From: Cellulosimicrobium cellulans
GTDB taxonomy: Bacteria > Actinomycetota > Actinomycetes > Actinomycetales > Cellulomonadaceae
Assembly: GCF_024124905.1 (NCBI RefSeq)
Contig: NZ_JAMXST010000005.1
Span: 62,001 to 126,000 of the forward strand
Direction of reading: 5' to 3'
DNA: 64,000 nt
In this document: positions 43,532 through 54,498 of the stretch, one piece after another
Layout of the letters: every line of letters starts with the position of its first letter
Position numbering within the stretch: position 1 is the stretch's first letter
Position numbers and translations under genes: made by a program
Notes under the pieces: model-generated
What the model was told of the DNA's origin: nothing
The model's input: the letters and a program-made list of their open reading frames with translations, nothing else
Databases searched by the model: none

Positions 43532-44323
43532 TCAGCCGCTCGCGCTCGCGGCGAACTCGACCGGTCGGATCGCGACGCCCCGCAGGACGACGCGCAGGAG
43601 CAGTGCGGCGAGCGCCACCCCGACGGCCCCGCCGAGGACGGCGAGCCCGACGGGGGTGCCGTCGAGACCGACGACGCGCGCGAGCGCGTCACCGAAGAAG
43701 CCGGAGCGGAGGAAGACCTCGGCGACCACCACGGGGACGAGCGACGCCAGGACGAGGAGCACCCCGCGCAGGAACCCGAACCCGTAGAAGCCGGCGGCGA
43801 CGACCATCCCGGCCAGGTAGTACACGACGCAGAAGATGCCCTCGACGAGGATCACGAGGCCCACCTGGGAGCCGTCGCCGTAGAGCTGCCCGAGCTCGGG
43901 CTCGGTCGCCCACCCCGCGTCCCGGAACAGCGACCACGCCCCCCACTTCACGAGCGCGCTCGCGACGCCGAACGTCAGGCCCGACACGACGGCGCCGATC
44001 CACAGCCCGTGCGTGTACGAGCGGCGCGTGCCGCCCGACGCGACGTGCACGGCGATCGTCATGAGGGGCAGGATGATGCCCATCACGAAGAGGAAGAACT
44101 TCGCCGAGCCGGCGACTCCCCCGACCGCCTCGATGCTGACGTCGTCGTTGCGGTGCATGATCCAGAGGATGAGCGCCCCGACCGCGAGAGCGATCGCCCA
44201 GAACCAGACCCCGACGTACCAGGTGCCGCCGATGAAGTACCGGGCGACCGCCTTGACGCCGCGCCGGTGGGCGGCGGACTCGAGGGCGCGGCGCTCGGCG
44301 GTGCGGTGGGTCGTGGCGGTCAT
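43532..44323 (-). CDS. Membrane component of the GntR-linked ABC transporter
   Basis: 263 aa from ATG at 44321-44323, overlapping the ATPase gene by 4 bp (ATGA). It has five or six helices (YVGVWFWAIALAVGALILW, FFLFVMGIILPLMTIAVHVA, GLWIGAVVSGLTFGVA, LVILVEGIFCVVYYLAGMVV and others). I do not recognise a family beyond membrane partner of a YtrB-like ATPase. Position makes it the permease of this unit. Confidence 0.75.
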   Translation of the reverse strand: MTATTHRTAERRALESAAHRRGVKAVARYFIGGTWYVGVWFWAIALAVGALILWIMHRNDDVSIEAVGGVAGSAKFFLFVMGIILPLMTIAVHVASGGTRRSYTHGLWIGAVVSGLTFGVASALVKWGAWSLFRDAGWATEPELGQLYGDGSQVGLVILVEGIFCVVYYLAGMVVAAGFYGFGFLRGVLLVLASLVPVVVAEVFLRSGFFGDALARVVGLDGTPVGLAVLGGAVGVALAALLLRVVLRGVAIRPVEFAASASG

Positions 44324-45324
44324 CGTGCCTCCTCCGTCGTGTCGGGCCGCGCCCCCGCCTCGTCGCGCCCGGCGCGGATGAGGTGGACGAACAGGTCCTG
44401 GACGGGGACGGCGCCGACCTCCAGCCCGGCCTCCGCGGCGGCCGCCCGCTCGTCGTCGGCGAACGTGCCGAAGAGCGTCACCTGGGCCGTGCCGCCGAGT
44501 CGCTGGCGCGCGAGCACCTCGCGGCCCGCGGCGTGCCGCTCGACGACCTCGGCCGGGCCGGTGAGGCTCACGCCCCGGGCCCGGACGTCGTCGGCGTTCT
44601 CGGCGAGCAGGACACGCCCGCGGTCGATGATGACGACGTCCTCGAAGAGCCGCTCCACCTCGGAGATGAGGTGGCTCGACAGCAGGATCGTGCGCGGGTG
44701 CTCGGCGTAGTCCGCGACGAGCGCGTCGTAGAACGCGTACCGGCTCGGGGCGTCCATGCCGAGATAGACCTCGTCGAAGATCGTGAGCGGCGCGCGCGCC
44801 GCGAGGCCGATGACGGCGCCGAGCGCCGAGCGCTTGCCGCGCGACATCTCGCTCGGCTTCTTGCGGACGTCCACCTCGAGCTCGTCGAGCAGGCGCGCGG
44901 CGAGGTCGGCGTCCCAGTGCGGGCGCAGGTCCGCGTAGTACTCGAGCGTGTCGCGGGCCTTGTCGGTCTCCCACACGTCGCCGCTCTCCCGGACGAGCTG
45001 GGTGTGCACGGTCGCCCACACGTTCTCGAACGGGTCCTCGAGGTCGCCCGCCGGCCCGACCCGCACGGTCCCGGCCGTGGGCCGGCGGAAGGCTGCCAGC
45101 AGGGCCGCGAGCGTCGTCTTGCCCGCGCCGTTGCGGCCGAGCAGGCCCGTGATGACGCCCGGGCGGACCGTGAGCGTCGCGCGGTCCAGCGCGGGGACGC
45201 CGTCGCTGCGTGGGTAGCGCACGACGACGTCGCGCACCTCGGCCGCGAACGGCGCCGGGGCCGAGGTCGTGGTCCCGGCGGTCGGGTCCTGGTCGGTGGG
45301 GCGGCTGGTGGGCCGGGCGGTCAC
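44320..45324 (-). CDS. ABC transporter ATP-binding protein (YtrB-like)
   Basis: 334 aa from GTG at 45322-45324. Walker A is GRNGAGKTT, the Q-loop region is VHTQLV, the signature is the variant MSRGKRS in place of LSGGQ, and Walker B is APLTIFDEVYLGMD, followed by the H-loop SSHL. A C-terminal regulatory domain (about 90 residues) follows. The altered signature is usual in YtrB-like ATPases regulated by GntR/YtrA. It is 5 bp downstream of the GntR gene. Confidence 0.88.
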   Translation of the reverse strand: MTARPTSRPTDQDPTAGTTTSAPAPFAAEVRDVVVRYPRSDGVPALDRATLTVRPGVITGLLGRNGAGKTTLAALLAAFRRPTAGTVRVGPAGDLEDPFENVWATVHTQLVRESGDVWETDKARDTLEYYADLRPHWDADLAARLLDELEVDVRKKPSEMSRGKRSALGAVIGLAARAPLTIFDEVYLGMDAPSRYAFYDALVADYAEHPRTILLSSHLISEVERLFEDVVIIDRGRVLLAENADDVRARGVSLTGPAEVVERHAAGREVLARQRLGGTAQVTLFGTFADDERAAAAEAGLEVGAVPVQDLFVHLIRAGRDEAGARPDTTEEAR

Positions 45325-45329
45325 GGGTC

Positions 45330-45758
45330 TCACCTCGGGGCGGGGTCGGTGGTCGGGCCGGTGCTGGGGGCGCCGCCGGTGCCGGGTCCGGCGGGGCGCG
45401 GCCGGCCGAGGACGTAGTCCACGATCTCGGCCGTCGGGACGTCGAGGAGGTCGGCCTGGGCGAGCGCCGGCGCGAGGACCTCGTCGAAGAACCGGGCGCG
45501 GTGGTCGGCGAGCAGCCGCTCCCGCGCCCCGGGGGCGACGAACATGCCGAGGCCGCGCCGCTTGTAGAGGACGCCCTCGTCGACGAGCCCGGCGAAGGCC
45601 TTCGCGGCCGTCGCCGGGTTGATGCGGAACGTCGTCGCGAACTGCGTGGTCGACATGACCTGCTCCTCCTCCGCGAGCTCGCCCGCGAGCACCTGCGCCC
45701 GGATCATCTGCGCGATCTGGAGGTAGATGGGTTCCGGTCCGTCGAACATGGGCCCCAT
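45330..45758 (-). CDS. GntR-family regulator, YtrA subfamily
   Basis: 142 aa from ATG at 45756-45758; a second ATG three codons later (MFDGPEPIY) is also possible. The short wHTH domain (IYLQIAQMIRAQVLAGELAEE, then FRINPATAAKAFAGLVDEGV) is followed by a small helical effector domain, the YtrA architecture. It heads the two-gene ABC unit and probably represses it. A 9-bp-arm inverted repeat lies 25 bp upstream of the start. Confidence 0.9.
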   Translation of the reverse strand: MGPMFDGPEPIYLQIAQMIRAQVLAGELAEEEQVMSTTQFATTFRINPATAAKAFAGLVDEGVLYKRRGLGMFVAPGARERLLADHRARFFDEVLAPALAQADLLDVPTAEIVDYVLGRPRPAGPGTGGAPSTGPTTDPAPR

Positions 45759-45782
45759 CCTCTCCCGCCTCGCGCCTTCTGC

Positions 45783-45806
45783 GGTTCATTACTCAACTAA
45801 TGAACC
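45783..45806. promoter_or_regulatory. Operator of the YtrA-type regulator (GGTTCATTA-N6-TAATGAACC)
   Basis: Perfect 9-bp inverted repeat with a 6-bp spacer, 25 bp upstream of the GntR-type start codon, AT-rich against a GC-rich background. This is the expected form of a YtrA-subfamily operator and probably covers the promoter of the regulator-ABC operon. Confidence 0.75.
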
Positions 45807-45837
45807 ACAGATGTCGACGGTCCCGCAACCCCGTTCG

Positions 45838-45965
45838 CGCGAGGTAGAGCCCTGGTACGCCCAGGTAGAGCCCTGGTCCCGCGAGATAGAGCCCTGGTCG
45901 CGCGAGGTAGAGGGTGGGTCGTGCGAGGAGGCACCCTGGGAGTGACCACGGCTCTACCGCGCGGG
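45838..45965. repeat. 21-bp repeat array A (GAGGTAGAGCC core)
   Basis: Units start at 45838, 45859, 45880 and 45901, an exact 21-bp period, with consensus CGCGAGGTAGAGCCCTGGT; the fourth degenerates after GAGGTAGAG. A reverse copy, GGCTCTACCGCGCGGG, follows at 45950-45965. A similar array lies at 47206-47305. The array is in the gap between the GntR gene and the ceramidase-like gene. Confidence 0.9.
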
Positions 45966-45972
45966 AGGCGGT

Positions 45973-46650
45973 GTGGACGCAGCGTGCGAGCTCGCGGGCG
46001 GGACGCCCTGGGCCGAGCCGCTGAGCACCTGGACGAGCCTCGCGTTCGTCGTCGCGGGCGCGGCCGTCGTGGTGGCGGCGCTGCGCCCCCGCCCGGGTCC
46101 GTCGTCGGGCACGCCTCGGCCCGACGCCGCCGCGACCACGCGCCTGCGCGTCGCCTTCGGGATCCTGGTCACCCTCATCGGGGCAGGGTCCGTGGTCCAG
46201 CACGGGCCGTCGCCCGCGTGGGACCCCGTCGCGCACGACCCGCCGCTGCTCGGCGCGCTCGCGCTCGTCGCGGCCGACGCCGTCGCGGACCTCGCGGGCC
46301 GTCGGCTGCGGACCTGGTGGTGGCTCGCCCCGACGCTGCTCGGGGTGGTGCTCGCCGCCGTGGCGCCCCCGTGGTCGACCACGGCCCAGGTGGTCGCGGC
46401 CGGCGTCGCCGTGGGCGCGAGCGCCTTGCGGGCGTGGCGTCGCCCCGCCGTCCGACGCCGCACCGTCACCGCGCTCGTGCTGCTCGCCGTGGGCGGCGGG
46501 GTCGGGACGCTCACTCGCCCCGGGTGGCCGCTGTGCGACGCGAGGGGACCCCTCGGCGTCACGCTCCAGGGTCACGCCGCCTGGCACGTGCTCGCCGCGG
46601 CAGCCCTCTGGGTGCTCGCGCCGACGCTGGGCACCCGCCGCACGCCCTGA
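45973..46650 (+). CDS. Ceramidase/CREST-superfamily-like membrane protein
   Basis: 225 aa from GTG at 45973, 8 bp after the repeat array. Six or seven hydrophobic segments. It begins with CELAGGTPWAEPLSTWTSLAFV (Cys-Glu, then EP-x-ST-x-S), has GAGSVVQHGPSPAWDP in the middle, and GHAAWHVL near the end. The pattern E..(T/S)..S, Ser-x3-His, Asp, His-x3-His is that of the alkaline ceramidase-like CREST hydrolases, which use zinc held by His residues. Assignment is by motif only; an actual lipid substrate is unknown. Confidence 0.7.
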   Translation: MDAACELAGGTPWAEPLSTWTSLAFVVAGAAVVVAALRPRPGPSSGTPRPDAAATTRLRVAFGILVTLIGAGSVVQHGPSPAWDPVAHDPPLLGALALVAADAVADLAGRRLRTWWWLAPTLLGVVLAAVAPPWSTTAQVVAAGVAVGASALRAWRRPAVRRRTVTALVLLAVGGGVGTLTRPGWPLCDARGPLGVTLQGHAAWHVLAAAALWVLAPTLGTRRTP

Positions 46651-46774
46651 GCGCGACGATCACCCGCTCCGGGCGGTACCCACCGCGGCCCGGCGGTGGG
46701 ACCCTGGGAGGATCCGGCGTCCGCGGCGGGTCACGCCCTCCGGCCGCCGGCGGTCACGAAGGAGTGAGACGACG

Positions 46775-47182
46775 ATGGTCACCATTCGGCGCGGGTTCTC
46801 CAGCTTCTCGGCGGACGACCTCGACGCGGCGCGCGATTTCTACGGAGGAACCCTCGGGCTCCCCGTCACGGCACTCGACGACGGGGGTGGTCTGGTGCTG
46901 CACCTCGGCGGCGGTTCGGACGTGTTCGTGTACCCGAAGGAGGACCATCGGCCGGCCGCCTTCACGGTCATGCACCTCACCGTCGACGACGTGGACCAGG
47001 TCGTCGACGAGCTCACCGCGAAGGGCGTGACGTTCGAGCGCTACGAAGGGTTCGACCAGGACGACAAGGGCATCGTGCGCGGCTTCATGGAGGGCGGCGA
47101 CGGGGCCTGGTTCACCGACCCGGCCGGCAACATCGTCGGCCTCGCCGACGGCGAGAACATGGCACGCCTGGTCGGGGGCTGA
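46775..47182 (+). CDS. VOC (glyoxalase/dioxygenase fold) family protein
   Basis: 135 aa from ATG at 46775 with AAGGAG 11 nt upstream. A single VOC domain: FSSFSADDLDAARDFYGGTL in the first half, FTVMHLTVDDVDQVVDEL in the second, ending WFTDPAGNIVGLADGE. The usual metal ligands His/Glu are only partly obvious (His in VMHLTV and Glu further on), so catalytic activity is uncertain. Followed by the second 21-bp repeat array. Confidence 0.9.
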   Translation: MVTIRRGFSSFSADDLDAARDFYGGTLGLPVTALDDGGGLVLHLGGGSDVFVYPKEDHRPAAFTVMHLTVDDVDQVVDELTAKGVTFERYEGFDQDDKGIVRGFMEGGDGAWFTDPAGNIVGLADGENMARLVGG

Positions 47183-47205
47183 GGCCCTGGACCTCCCACC
47201 ACGAC

Positions 47206-47230
47206 GTAGAGCCCTGGTCGATGACCAGGG

Positions 47231-47236
<6 letters not shown>
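47206..47236. terminator. Hairpin terminator between the VOC gene and asd
   Basis: A perfect 14-bp stem GTAGAGCCCTGGTC / GACCAGGGCTCTAC with a 3-nt loop, 24 bp past the VOC stop. Its arms are units of the 21-bp repeat family in opposite orientation. It can end both the VOC and the asd/lysC transcripts. Confidence 0.72.
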
Positions 47237-49785
<2,549 letters not shown>

Positions 49786-49884
49786 TCAACGGCCCGCCGG
49801 GTGCTTGTGGGTCGATCGATGATACGCACGCGTCCCGCCGTCCGGCCAAGCCCGTCCCGCCATGCGGGCCCGGGCGGCGCGGCG

Positions 49885-50772
49885 TCAGCCCGCGCGGTGG
49901 CTCCGGTCGAGGGGCGCGGTCGCGCGCCGGATCGCCGGCATCGGGAGCACGACCGGTCCCGAGGTCGCGACCGTCGAGGGCGCACCCCGCCCGGCCTCTC
50001 GCACCGGGCCGGCGACGACGACGTAGGCGAGGCCGACGACGAGGGCGCCGCCGACGAGGTTGCCGAGACCGACCCAAGCGATGTTGCGGGCGAAGTCGGC
50101 CCACGTCGTCGCGCCCAGGTCGCCGAGGAGACCGAGCGAGAAGGTCGTCATGTTGGCGACCACGTGCTCGAAGCCGGAGGCGATGAACGCGAGGATCGCC
50201 CAGAACAGGACGATCGCCTGGCCCGCCTCGGAGCGCAGGCGACCGCAGGCCCAGATCGCGGCGCACACGAGGAGGTTGCACAGGACGCCGCGGAAGAAGA
50301 GCTCGCCGCCGGTCTCGTGGGCCTTCGCCCGCAGCATCGACGCGACCATCTCGCCCGCGGGCGCGTTGGAGTGCAGCACCCCGGCCTGCGTGACCGCGAA
50401 CGCGAACAGCATCGAGCCGGCGAGGTTGCCGGCGAGGCACAGCCCGAGCGTGAGGGCGGCGTCACGCACCCGGACGGCGCGCGTCGCGACGCCCTGGGCG
50501 AGGATCATCATCGCGGAGGTCGCGAGCTCGGCCCCGGCGAACACGACGAGGGTCAGGGCCGCCGCGAACACACCCCCGGCGACGAGCCGCTCCCCCGGCG
50601 ACCCGGCCGCGAGGAAGGGGCCGGCCGTCGCGACCATGAGCACGACGCCGACGCCGATGTACGCGCCCGCGAGCATCGCGGCGACGAGGTAGCGCGCCGG
50701 GCGTCTCGCCGAGCCGACCTTCTTCCGGGCCGCCTCCGACTGGGTGGTCAACGCCTGGGCGAGGGTCTGCAC
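49885..50772 (-). CDS. Formate/nitrite transporter (FNT) family channel
   Basis: 295 aa from GTG at 50770-50772. Six helices in the FNT fold; FEHVVANM (about residues 215-222) holds the conserved central His of the anion pathway. [13 protein letters not shown] and [15 protein letters not shown] are the paired broken-helix segments. Such pentamers conduct formate, nitrite or hydrosulfide. Nothing beside it (aspartate pathway, TetR) identifies the substrate. The C-terminal 45 residues are cytoplasmic and Pro/Ala-rich. Confidence 0.9.
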   Translation of the reverse strand: MQTLAQALTTQSEAARKKVGSARRPARYLVAAMLAGAYIGVGVVLMVATAGPFLAAGSPGERLVAGGVFAAALTLVVFAGAELATSAMMILAQGVATRAVRVRDAALTLGLCLAGNLAGSMLFAFAVTQAGVLHSNAPAGEMVASMLRAKAHETGGELFFRGVLCNLLVCAAIWACGRLRSEAGQAIVLFWAILAFIASGFEHVVANMTTFSLGLLGDLGATTWADFARNIAWVGLGNLVGGALVVGLAYVVVAGPVREAGRGAPSTVATSGPVVLPMPAIRRATAPLDRSHRAG

Positions 50773-50884
50773 GACCTCGATCCTCGCCGTCGCCCGTCGC
50801 GCCGACCAGGGCCTGTGGTCCGCGACCCTCCGGGACCGAAGGACCGCGGCCGCGGGACCGCCCGGAGCGCGACGCCGGCCGCCG

Positions 50885-51595
50885 TCAGGCGGTCGCCGCC
50901 TCCACGGGGAGGTCGACGTCCACGGCGTCCGCGGCGCCGCTCTCCGTCGTCGGCACCGGGACGGCCCCGAGCGGGGACGGGCGCGGGTCGAGCACCGCGG
51001 AGACGATCGCCTCGATGGCGAACTCGCTCGCCTCGCCGAGCTCGACCTGCGTGGGGTCGAGGAGCCACTGGACCTGGAGGCCGTCCATGACGGCGAGGAT
51101 CGACGCCGACGCGTGCCGGACGCTCGCGGGGACCGCGACGCCCCGCTCCGCGCACAGCGCCTCGAACGCCTCCACGGCCTCGCTGCGCAGCGTGCGGTAC
51201 CGACCCTCGAAGAAGGCGCGCGCGGGGTGGTCGTCGGTCACGGACTCCGCGGAGAGCACGGCGTACGTCTGCACGATCCCGGCGCGCTGCGCGTTGAGGA
51301 ACGCCGTGCGGACCAGGTGGCGGAACATGTCGATGCCGCCCGGGATGTGCTGCCCGTCGAGGCCGGCGACGTCGCTCTCGTCGCGGTAGCGCAGCACCTC
51401 GAGGAGGAGATGGTCCTTGGACCCGAAGTGGTGGAGGATCCCGGCGTGGGTCATGTCGACCTGCTCGGCGATCTCCGCCAGGGGGCCGTTGTGGTAGCCC
51501 TTGCTCCCGAAGGTCGCCATGGCGGCCTTGAGGATCTCCTCGCGGCGCCGGAGGGTCTCCTCCCGCACGCGGGGGCGCCGCCTGCTCGTGGTCAT
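50885..51595 (-). CDS. TetR-family transcriptional regulator
   Basis: 236 aa from ATG at 51593-51595. The helix-turn-helix is EEILKAAMATFGSKGYHNGP, LAEIAEQVDMTHAGILHHFG, SKDHLLLEVL. The C-terminal ligand domain has no assigned effector. It diverges from the GH3 beta-glucosidase gene, with a palindrome at 51790-51813 between them. The likely role is sugar-responsive repression of the GH3-importer operon (inference). Confidence 0.9.
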   Translation of the reverse strand: MTTSRRRPRVREETLRRREEILKAAMATFGSKGYHNGPLAEIAEQVDMTHAGILHHFGSKDHLLLEVLRYRDESDVAGLDGQHIPGGIDMFRHLVRTAFLNAQRAGIVQTYAVLSAESVTDDHPARAFFEGRYRTLRSEAVEAFEALCAERGVAVPASVRHASASILAVMDGLQVQWLLDPTQVELGEASEFAIEAIVSAVLDPRPSPLGAVPVPTTESGAADAVDVDLPVEAATA

Positions 51596-51784
51596 CGCCT
51601 CGTCACTTCCTCGTCGTGGTGCCCGGTGCGCCACGGTCGGCGCCGACGTCGGCGCCCCGGCACCGAGCACGTCCTCGGTCCGTCGCCGTCCGGGGTGATC
51701 CTACGCACGCGGCAGCGCCTCCGAGCCCCGTTCTCGGCAAAGGTCACGGTGAGATATCGATCTGACCTGGGGAAACGCAGATTC

Positions 51785-51813
51785 TTGCCAACTTACTGAC
51801 TGCACGGTAAGTT
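51785..51813 (+). promoter_or_regulatory. Promoter and TetR-type operator of the GH3 operon
   Basis: -35 TTGCCA (51785-51790) and -10-like TAAGTT (51808-51813), 17 bp apart. An inverted repeat AACTTAC-N10-GTAAGTT (51790-51813) overlaps both. Binding there would block RNA polymerase, fitting a repressor encoded by the divergent TetR gene. Confidence 0.62.
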
Positions 51814-51852
51814 CTCCGCTCGACAGACGACTCGACGACGAGGAGCACGTAC

Positions 51853-54378
51853 GTGACATCGCAGTCCCTCGCGGGAGAGCGCGACCCCGCGGAGCTCGCC
51901 ACCCTGCGCACCCGTGCGCAAGGGCTGCCCCTCCGCGAGAAGGTCCGCCTCCTCACCGGCCGGTCCATGTGGCGCCTGCACGCCCAGGACGAGCTCGGGC
52001 TGCGCCCCGTCGTCATGTCCGACGGCCCCGTCGGGGTCCGCGGCACGAGCGAGGTCGAGGGCGAGACCTCGATCCTCTTCCCGTCCCCCAGCGCGATCGG
52101 CGCGACGTGGGACCGGGCGGTCGCGCACGAGACCGGGCAGGCGTTCGCCCGTGAGGCACGCACGCACGGCGTCGACGTCGTCCTCGCGCCCCAGGTCAAC
52201 ATCCAGCGCACGCCCGTCGGCGGCCGGCACTTCGAGTGCTACTCCGAGGACCCGTACCTCACCGCGCAGATCGGCACCGGCGTCGTGCGCGGCCTCCAGG
52301 ACCAGGGCGTCGCCGCGTGCGTCAAGCACTACGTCGCCAACGACTCCGAGACCGAGCGCACGTCGTACGTGTCGCACGTCGACCCCCGCGTCCTGCGCGA
52401 GGTCTACCTCGCGCCGTTCGAGGACGCGGTCGCGGCGGGCGCGTGGTCCGTCATGGCGGCGTACAACCAGGTGGACGACGGCGTGGAGTCGGGTCCCATG
52501 ACCGGGCACCGGCACCTGCTCACCGACGTCCTCAAGGACGAGCTCGGGTTCGACGGCGCCGTGGTCTCCGACTGGGTGGCGACGCACACGACCGAGCTCT
52601 CCGCGAACGGCGGCCTCGACGTCGTCATGCCCGGCCCGGGCGGCCCGTGGGAGGACGCCCTCGTCCGCGCGGTCGAGGAGGGCCGCGTCCCCGAGAGCGA
52701 GATCGACGACAAGGTCGCGCGCATCCTCCTGCTCGCGCGCCGGGTCGGCGCGCTCGACGAGCCCGCCCGCCCCGTCACGCACGACGGCGACCTGCGCGCG
52801 CTCGTGCGCCGCACCGCCGCCGCCGGCACGGTCGTCCTGCGCTCGGACGTCGCGAACCCCGTGTGGGACCGTCCGGCACCGCGGTCGATCGCGCTCGTCG
52901 GCCCCAACGCGGTGCGCCCGCACGTGCTCGGCGGCGGCAGCTCGACCGTGAACCCCGCGCACGTCGTCACGCCCGCCGAGGGACTGGCCGCGCGCTGGCC
53001 CGACGCCACGCTCACCGTCGCCCGCGGCGGCGACGCGCGCCGGTTCGCCCCGCGGCTCGACGTGGAGGGCCGCAGCGCCGACGGCGCCGCCGTCGCGATG
53101 ACCTGGCTCGACGCCGAGGGCGCGACGCTCCGCAAGTCCGTCCTGCCCCGCTGGGACGGGTTCCTGCGCGACCTGCCCGCCGAGGTCGACACCGTCGTGC
53201 TCGACGTCGACGTCCTGCTCGACGAGCCCGGGGACCACGTGCTCGAGGTCGGCACGGTCCCGGGTCACACCATCGAGATCGACGGGGTCGTCGTCGCGGA
53301 GGACGACCGCCGCTCGGGGGTCGAGGTCATCCTCGACTCCTCGATCAACAACCCGGCGGGCGTCCCCACGACCGTGCACGTCGACGCGCCGCGCCGCGTG
53401 CGGATCACGGCGTCGCTCCTCGTCACGCGCGCCCAGGGGTACGGGAACATCGTCCGCGCGGAGCTCCGCCACCGCGTCCCGGCGCCGAGCGTCGAGCAGG
53501 AGATCGCCGACGCCGTCGAGGCGGCCCGCGCGGCCGACCTGACCGTCGTCGTCGTCGGGACGAACGAGGAGGTCGAGTCCGAGGGCTGGGACCGCACGTC
53601 GCTCGCGCTGCCCGGCCGTCAGGACGAGCTCGTCGAGCGGGTCCTCGACGCCGACCCGGACGCGGTCGTCGTCGTGAACGCGGGCGCCCCTGTGCTCCTC
53701 CCCTGGCTCGACCGCGCGCGCACCGTGCTGTGGGTGTGGTTCCCGGGCCAGGAGGCCGGGCACTCGATCGCGGACGTCCTCGCGGGCGTCGTCGAGCCGG
53801 CGGGCCGCCTCCCCTGGACGCTCCCGGCCGACGAGGCCGACGTCCCCGTCCCGCACGCGGTCCCCGACCAGGGGGTCGTCGAGTACGCCGACGGCGTCCA
53901 CGTCGGCTACCGCGCGTGGGAGCGCTCGGGCGCCGTCCCCGCCGCACCCTTCGGGCACGGGCTGGGCTGGACGACGTGGTCGTACGACGCGTCCGGCGAG
54001 CCTGACCATCTCCCCGCCCGCACGCCCGACGGCGACGCGACCCTCACGGTCCGCGTCACCAACACCGGGCACCGCGACGGCCGCGAGGTCGTCCAGGTCT
54101 ACGTCGAACCCCCGGTCGCGCCCGCGTCGGCCCCGGTCGCCGAGCGCGACCGTCCGGTCCGCTGGCTCGGCGGGTTCGCCGTCGTCGACGTCGCCGCGGG
54201 GACCTCCGCCGACGTCACCGTGACCGTCCCCCGCCGTCAGCTCGAGGTGTGGGACACCGACAGCGGACGCTGGCACCTCCCGGCCGGGACCTACCGGCTC
54301 CGGGTGGGGCGTTCCGTCCACGACCTCCGCCTGGACACCGCGGTCCGGGTGCAGGAGAGCACCACGGAACAGGAGTAG
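51853..54378 (+). CDS. GH3 beta-glucosidase with PA14 domain
   Basis: 841 aa from GTG at 51853. There is no signal peptide, so it is cytoplasmic. GH3 motifs: KVRLLTGRSMWRL, SDGPVGVRG, the (alpha/beta)8 LVKHYVANDSE-like VKHYVANDSETERTS, nucleophile Asp240 in GAVVSDWVATHT, and the acid/base Glu577 region NEEVESEGWDRTS. A PA14-like insert lies about residues 380-530, and a fibronectin III-like domain ends the protein. It hydrolyses beta-linked glucosides, probably oligosaccharides brought in by the importer encoded next. Confidence 0.94.
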   Translation: MTSQSLAGERDPAELATLRTRAQGLPLREKVRLLTGRSMWRLHAQDELGLRPVVMSDGPVGVRGTSEVEGETSILFPSPSAIGATWDRAVAHETGQAFAREARTHGVDVVLAPQVNIQRTPVGGRHFECYSEDPYLTAQIGTGVVRGLQDQGVAACVKHYVANDSETERTSYVSHVDPRVLREVYLAPFEDAVAAGAWSVMAAYNQVDDGVESGPMTGHRHLLTDVLKDELGFDGAVVSDWVATHTTELSANGGLDVVMPGPGGPWEDALVRAVEEGRVPESEIDDKVARILLLARRVGALDEPARPVTHDGDLRALVRRTAAAGTVVLRSDVANPVWDRPAPRSIALVGPNAVRPHVLGGGSSTVNPAHVVTPAEGLAARWPDATLTVARGGDARRFAPRLDVEGRSADGAAVAMTWLDAEGATLRKSVLPRWDGFLRDLPAEVDTVVLDVDVLLDEPGDHVLEVGTVPGHTIEIDGVVVAEDDRRSGVEVILDSSINNPAGVPTTVHVDAPRRVRITASLLVTRAQGYGNIVRAELRHRVPAPSVEQEIADAVEAARAADLTVVVVGTNEEVESEGWDRTSLALPGRQDELVERVLDADPDAVVVVNAGAPVLLPWLDRARTVLWVWFPGQEAGHSIADVLAGVVEPAGRLPWTLPADEADVPVPHAVPDQGVVEYADGVHVGYRAWERSGAVPAAPFGHGLGWTTWSYDASGEPDHLPARTPDGDATLTVRVTNTGHRDGREVVQVYVEPPVAPASAPVAERDRPVRWLGGFAVVDVAAGTSADVTVTVPRRQLEVWDTDSGRWHLPAGTYRLRVGRSVHDLRLDTAVRVQESTTEQE

Positions 54379-54498
54379 CCGGACCGCGGTCCACCCCGGG
54401 CGACCCAGCGCCCCACGCAGTTCTCACGCAGTACTCACGCATGCTCGACCGCCCCGGCACCGCGCCGGGGACGAAGTTCCCTCGAAGGAGAGAGATTC

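Noticed and set aside
45727-45945. 72-codon frame with a repeated REVEPW peptide
   Set aside because: It runs through the YtrA operator and the 21-bp DNA repeat. The 21-bp unit is 7 codons long, so any frame through it looks like a peptide repeat. No ribosome-binding site or partner was seen.
52236-54005. Arg-rich plus-strand frame inside the GH3 gene
   Set aside because: Out-of-frame shadow; the GH3 frame carries all conserved residues.
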